Source: Torreya grandis (taxonomy: Eukaryota > Streptophyta > Pinopsida > Cupressales > Taxaceae). Taken from it: a stretch of 64,000 nucleotides of DNA. Location: the NCBI GenBank assembly GCA_037957365.1, contig JARHVA010001922.1:2367001-2431000 (forward strand). Direction: 5' to 3'. Below, in pieces: positions 61,419 through 64,000 of the stretch. The translations under genes were made by a program, and so were the position numbers. How positions within the stretch are numbered: position 1 is the first letter of the stretch; each line of letters opens with the position of its first letter. Below the pieces are notes generated by a model. The model was not told where the DNA came from. It saw nothing but the letters and a program-made list of their open reading frames with translations, and ran no database searches.

Positions 61419-64000
61419 TGTGGCATATATTTTCACTCTTGGAGAGGGTTATTTAGGTTCTTTTTAACCTAGAAACATAATGGGAACACCTCCAGACCAT
61501 GGGTATCTTGTAATGAAGGTGAACCTTTAGGTATGGGATAACTCCCTAGGTGTATCAATTAAGCTTTTAGAAAACTAATCCAAACTATTGATTTCCTAAT
61601 AAAATGGTGAGAAATAGGAGAAAGGGATAACTAAAAAGGAAAAAAAAGGTGAAACACCCATATTTGACACTCCTTGCTTTGAAACACACACAGATGATAG
61701 ACAAGAACTCATACACTCACACAAACTCCATAACTAGCTAGTTGCATAAATGTTTCTTAAGAAATCTCAAGGAAATAAGAAAAATTAGGAATGGATGATC
61801 ATATCCACATCTTATCTTCACCTCATTATTTATATAACACATCCTAAGACCTGTAAACATAAAAATATCTTGCATAGGGGCAAGAGAGAGAGGACAAACA
61901 CCAAGAAAGAGGGATCCTTCACAAATTACTCATGCACAAAATCAAACAAACACAAGATGAAATCATAGAGAAAGGTAAATTAACTCTTATATTGATATCA
62001 AGATATTTTTTAATTACAAATTGGGTAGTACTATGCCATACCACAAGAGGAAGTAGTATCTTACAATGAAAAAAATGAGAGATATATAGAAGGGAAGAGA
62101 AAAGAGGAGGAAAAAGATTTCAATCCTCAATTAATGCATTTTAACCACCATATTTTACCATTAAATGTATAAGGGATAGTTTTATTCATTAATTTTTGTC
62201 CTTGTCTCCTTAAGATTCACCCTTGATTGCACTTTAAGCTCTTTTTGACCTCAAAAGGCTTCTTTTTCTCCCATTGGACTAGAATGGCTCTTAAGGTCTA
62301 AAAACTTAATTAATTGAGTGATGTCATCATAAAATACATGGATAAAGTATTAAAAGTTTATAATTTACTTGAATTACCCATTTTCCTTAACAATCCCTTC
62401 AACTCCCTCAACTTGCGCGCTTGCCTTCTACGCCACATCTCTACTTGGTCTTCTAAAAGCCTCTAACAACTTTGTGAAGGATTATTACTTTAGAATTTGA
62501 TTTTTGGTATAAATTAAGTTTTTTTTTTAATTTCATATTTTATGATTTATTATCTCTTAAAAAACTTCAAAAAATAACATGATACCTGCAACTCTTTTGG
62601 ACTCCATTAATGGAGGTCTTCAAGCTCAAATCTTTCTTCATTGGTTGCTATAAAACTCCCATTCAAGGTCATATTCACACCATGGTAGACATATTTTGAA
62701 ATAAAAATACTTAAATAACTCCAAAATTAAGTTTTATTATTCTTTAAATACCTTAAAAAATGGTGGATACCTCCATTAGACTTGTAACTATGAGCTTTCT
62801 AGGCCATTTTGAGCCTAAAAAGCACCATGAGAGCTTGTAACTTGGGTGGATATTCATGATTTGAGAATATAATGGCTATAAAAAGTATTTTAAAATATAA
62901 TATATGATTTAAAATACCTAAAATAAAATTTAAGCTCTTAATTAGACCTGAAACACTCGATACCAACTCCATGTGTGAACAAACAAGTGAGAATCCTTGA
63001 AATGCTTCTTTAACAGCCCTGTAATTTTCCATTTTATATTTAATAAAGTATATTAGTGGAATTAAAAAAAATTAACACTTTAATAACATAAAAATAAAAC
63101 TCCATTTAAAGTTTCAAGTCATTTAATTTATTATAACTCAAGATATGCATCTTTTGGGGTTGTCTTAACTTGCCTTGTCTTATTTCTGAACATGTATGGC
63201 TATAAGTTTCTCCATTTTATTGAATTTTATGGGGTAAAAATAATTAATTATTTTTTATATAAGACAAATATGGACCCAAAAAACAATTAAAATCATTTTT
63301 TTTACAATTTTTAGTCAATACAAACATTTACAATCACCAATTTGGACCTGCTACACACTCAAAAAATGAGAACCAAGAAACCTAGGAAGAGAGAAATAAA
63401 CATATATTGAGATTTATTAGGTATAAAAACCTAATTATTTTTTAATTTTGATATGTAATATATAATATATCTGTTATAATAATTATATTTAATCATTTAA
63501 TCTTTTAAGTTCCTTAGAAACTCTTTTTTTGATTGTTTACATTTGCATGCCAAAACCAAAACATTGAATTTGGCCTACTTGTACTTTTTTAATTTTTACC
63601 TCTAAAATTTGATGTATTAATGTGTATAAAGGTAAAATATTTCAAATAATATCTAAAAAATTATTATTTTTAAATTAAAAGTCTCAAACAATACAACACT
63701 TCTCCCAAAACCAAGTTGTGAGGGTTTAAGAAGGGTTTTACTCCTTAATGATTGTTCATAGAGTTGTGAGACTTAATGGCCTGATAAATTATTGGAAAAT
63801 TAAGTATAAAAAATTATCCAACACATAATAAAATATAATATCCCTATTAAATTATAGAGAACATAATAAGCATTTGAAAATTCATCTCGAGCTCTTAGTT
63901 GTATGCACAGTCAAGAGAGTGCATTTTGGCCTAAAACACCAAAATTAGGTTTTGAAAGGCTTTTAAAATTTATTGAATGTTTGAGAAAATTTATCATGCA
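61419..64000 (-). repeat. R LTR4, cut by the window edge
   Basis: Starts TGTGGCATATATTTTCAC and follows LTR1 up to the equivalent of about 29135. About 1.6 kb of LTR, and perhaps more array, should lie to the right. The open frame at 62799-63032 is not a gene. Confidence 0.85.

Larger units (their letters stand above)
26560..64000 (-). mobile_element. tandem array of giant-LTR family R (LTR-internal-LTR-internal-LTR-internal-LTR), running off the right edge
   Basis: Four LTR copies (26560-30794, 33407-35745, 38356-41053 plus 57225-58804, 61419-64000+) alternate with three internal copies (30795-33406, 35746-38355, 58805-61418), all in the same order and orientation. Landmarks repeat in identical order, such as CTCCAATGGATGAATTGGG (31200, 36155, 59210), AACATGTGGATAGTCACCTT (32474, 37428, 60485) and CTCCATTAATGGAGGTC (27732, 34605, 39568, 62602). 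Orientation is inferred from the internal reading frame and from a TGGCATACC primer-binding-like site beside the right LTR. Unequal recombination between LTRs of neighbouring or sister copies is the simplest origin. The right LTR of the array and its TSD are outside the window. Confidence 0.85.

Noticed and set aside
1..64000. Host protein-coding exons, tRNA or rRNA genes
   Set aside because: No open frame outside retroelements carries a recognisable host domain, and no tRNA or rRNA pattern was noticed on either strand; a tRNA scan was not possible here.

Overview
The window looks like intergenic DNA from a large seed-plant genome. It is AT-rich, contains no intact gene I can recognise, and is almost wholly made of old, nested LTR retrotransposons. 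The very long LTRs, the Tat-type Ty3/gypsy element and the heavy decay (stop codons, frameshifts, G-to-A type losses of catalytic residues) would suit a gymnosperm such as a conifer. That host guess rests on general character only. All coding relics are pseudogenes, and boundaries inside elements are approximate unless a target-site duplication (TSD) fixes them.

Layout. (1) 1-2899: the 5' end of a minus-strand Tat-like element, with leader at 1-247 and LTR A at 248-2899; the rest lies left of the window. (2) 2913-14653: a complete minus-strand relative (LTR B, internal region, LTR C) flanked by the TSD CTTTA. Reading on the minus strand, the domain order is gag, protease, an extra RNase H, reverse transcriptase, RNase H, integrase. 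(3) 14659 to about 18500: part of a plus-strand Ty3/gypsy-like element with gag but no visible pol, then a polypurine tract and its 3' LTR. (4) About 19379-22560: a decayed minus-strand chromovirus-type pol (protease, RT, RNase H, integrase). (5) About 22600-26559: unassigned DNA with a 72-bp duplication.

(6) 26560-64000: a head-to-tail array, LTR1-internal1-LTR2-internal2-LTR3-internal3-LTR4, of one family here called R (LTR about 4.2 kb, internal about 2.6 kb). LTR3 is split by a second, related element, here called G (41054-57224), with the TSD AGGCT. G has LTRs of more than 6 kb and a 2.8-kb internal region. Its left LTR carries a 726-bp solo LTR of another family with the TSD AATTT.

R and G are the most interesting content. 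Neither shows gag-pol domains. Both carry on the minus strand a degenerate reading frame of roughly 700 codons for an acidic protein with a Tyr/Pro-rich start that I do not recognise, collinear between the families and repeated in every internal region. They look like giant-LTR, apparently non-autonomous retrotransposons, with R multiplied in tandem, probably by LTR-LTR recombination.

Relative ages by nesting: the plus-strand gag element is older than the two Tat-like insertions; the R array is older than G; G is older than the solo LTR in it.
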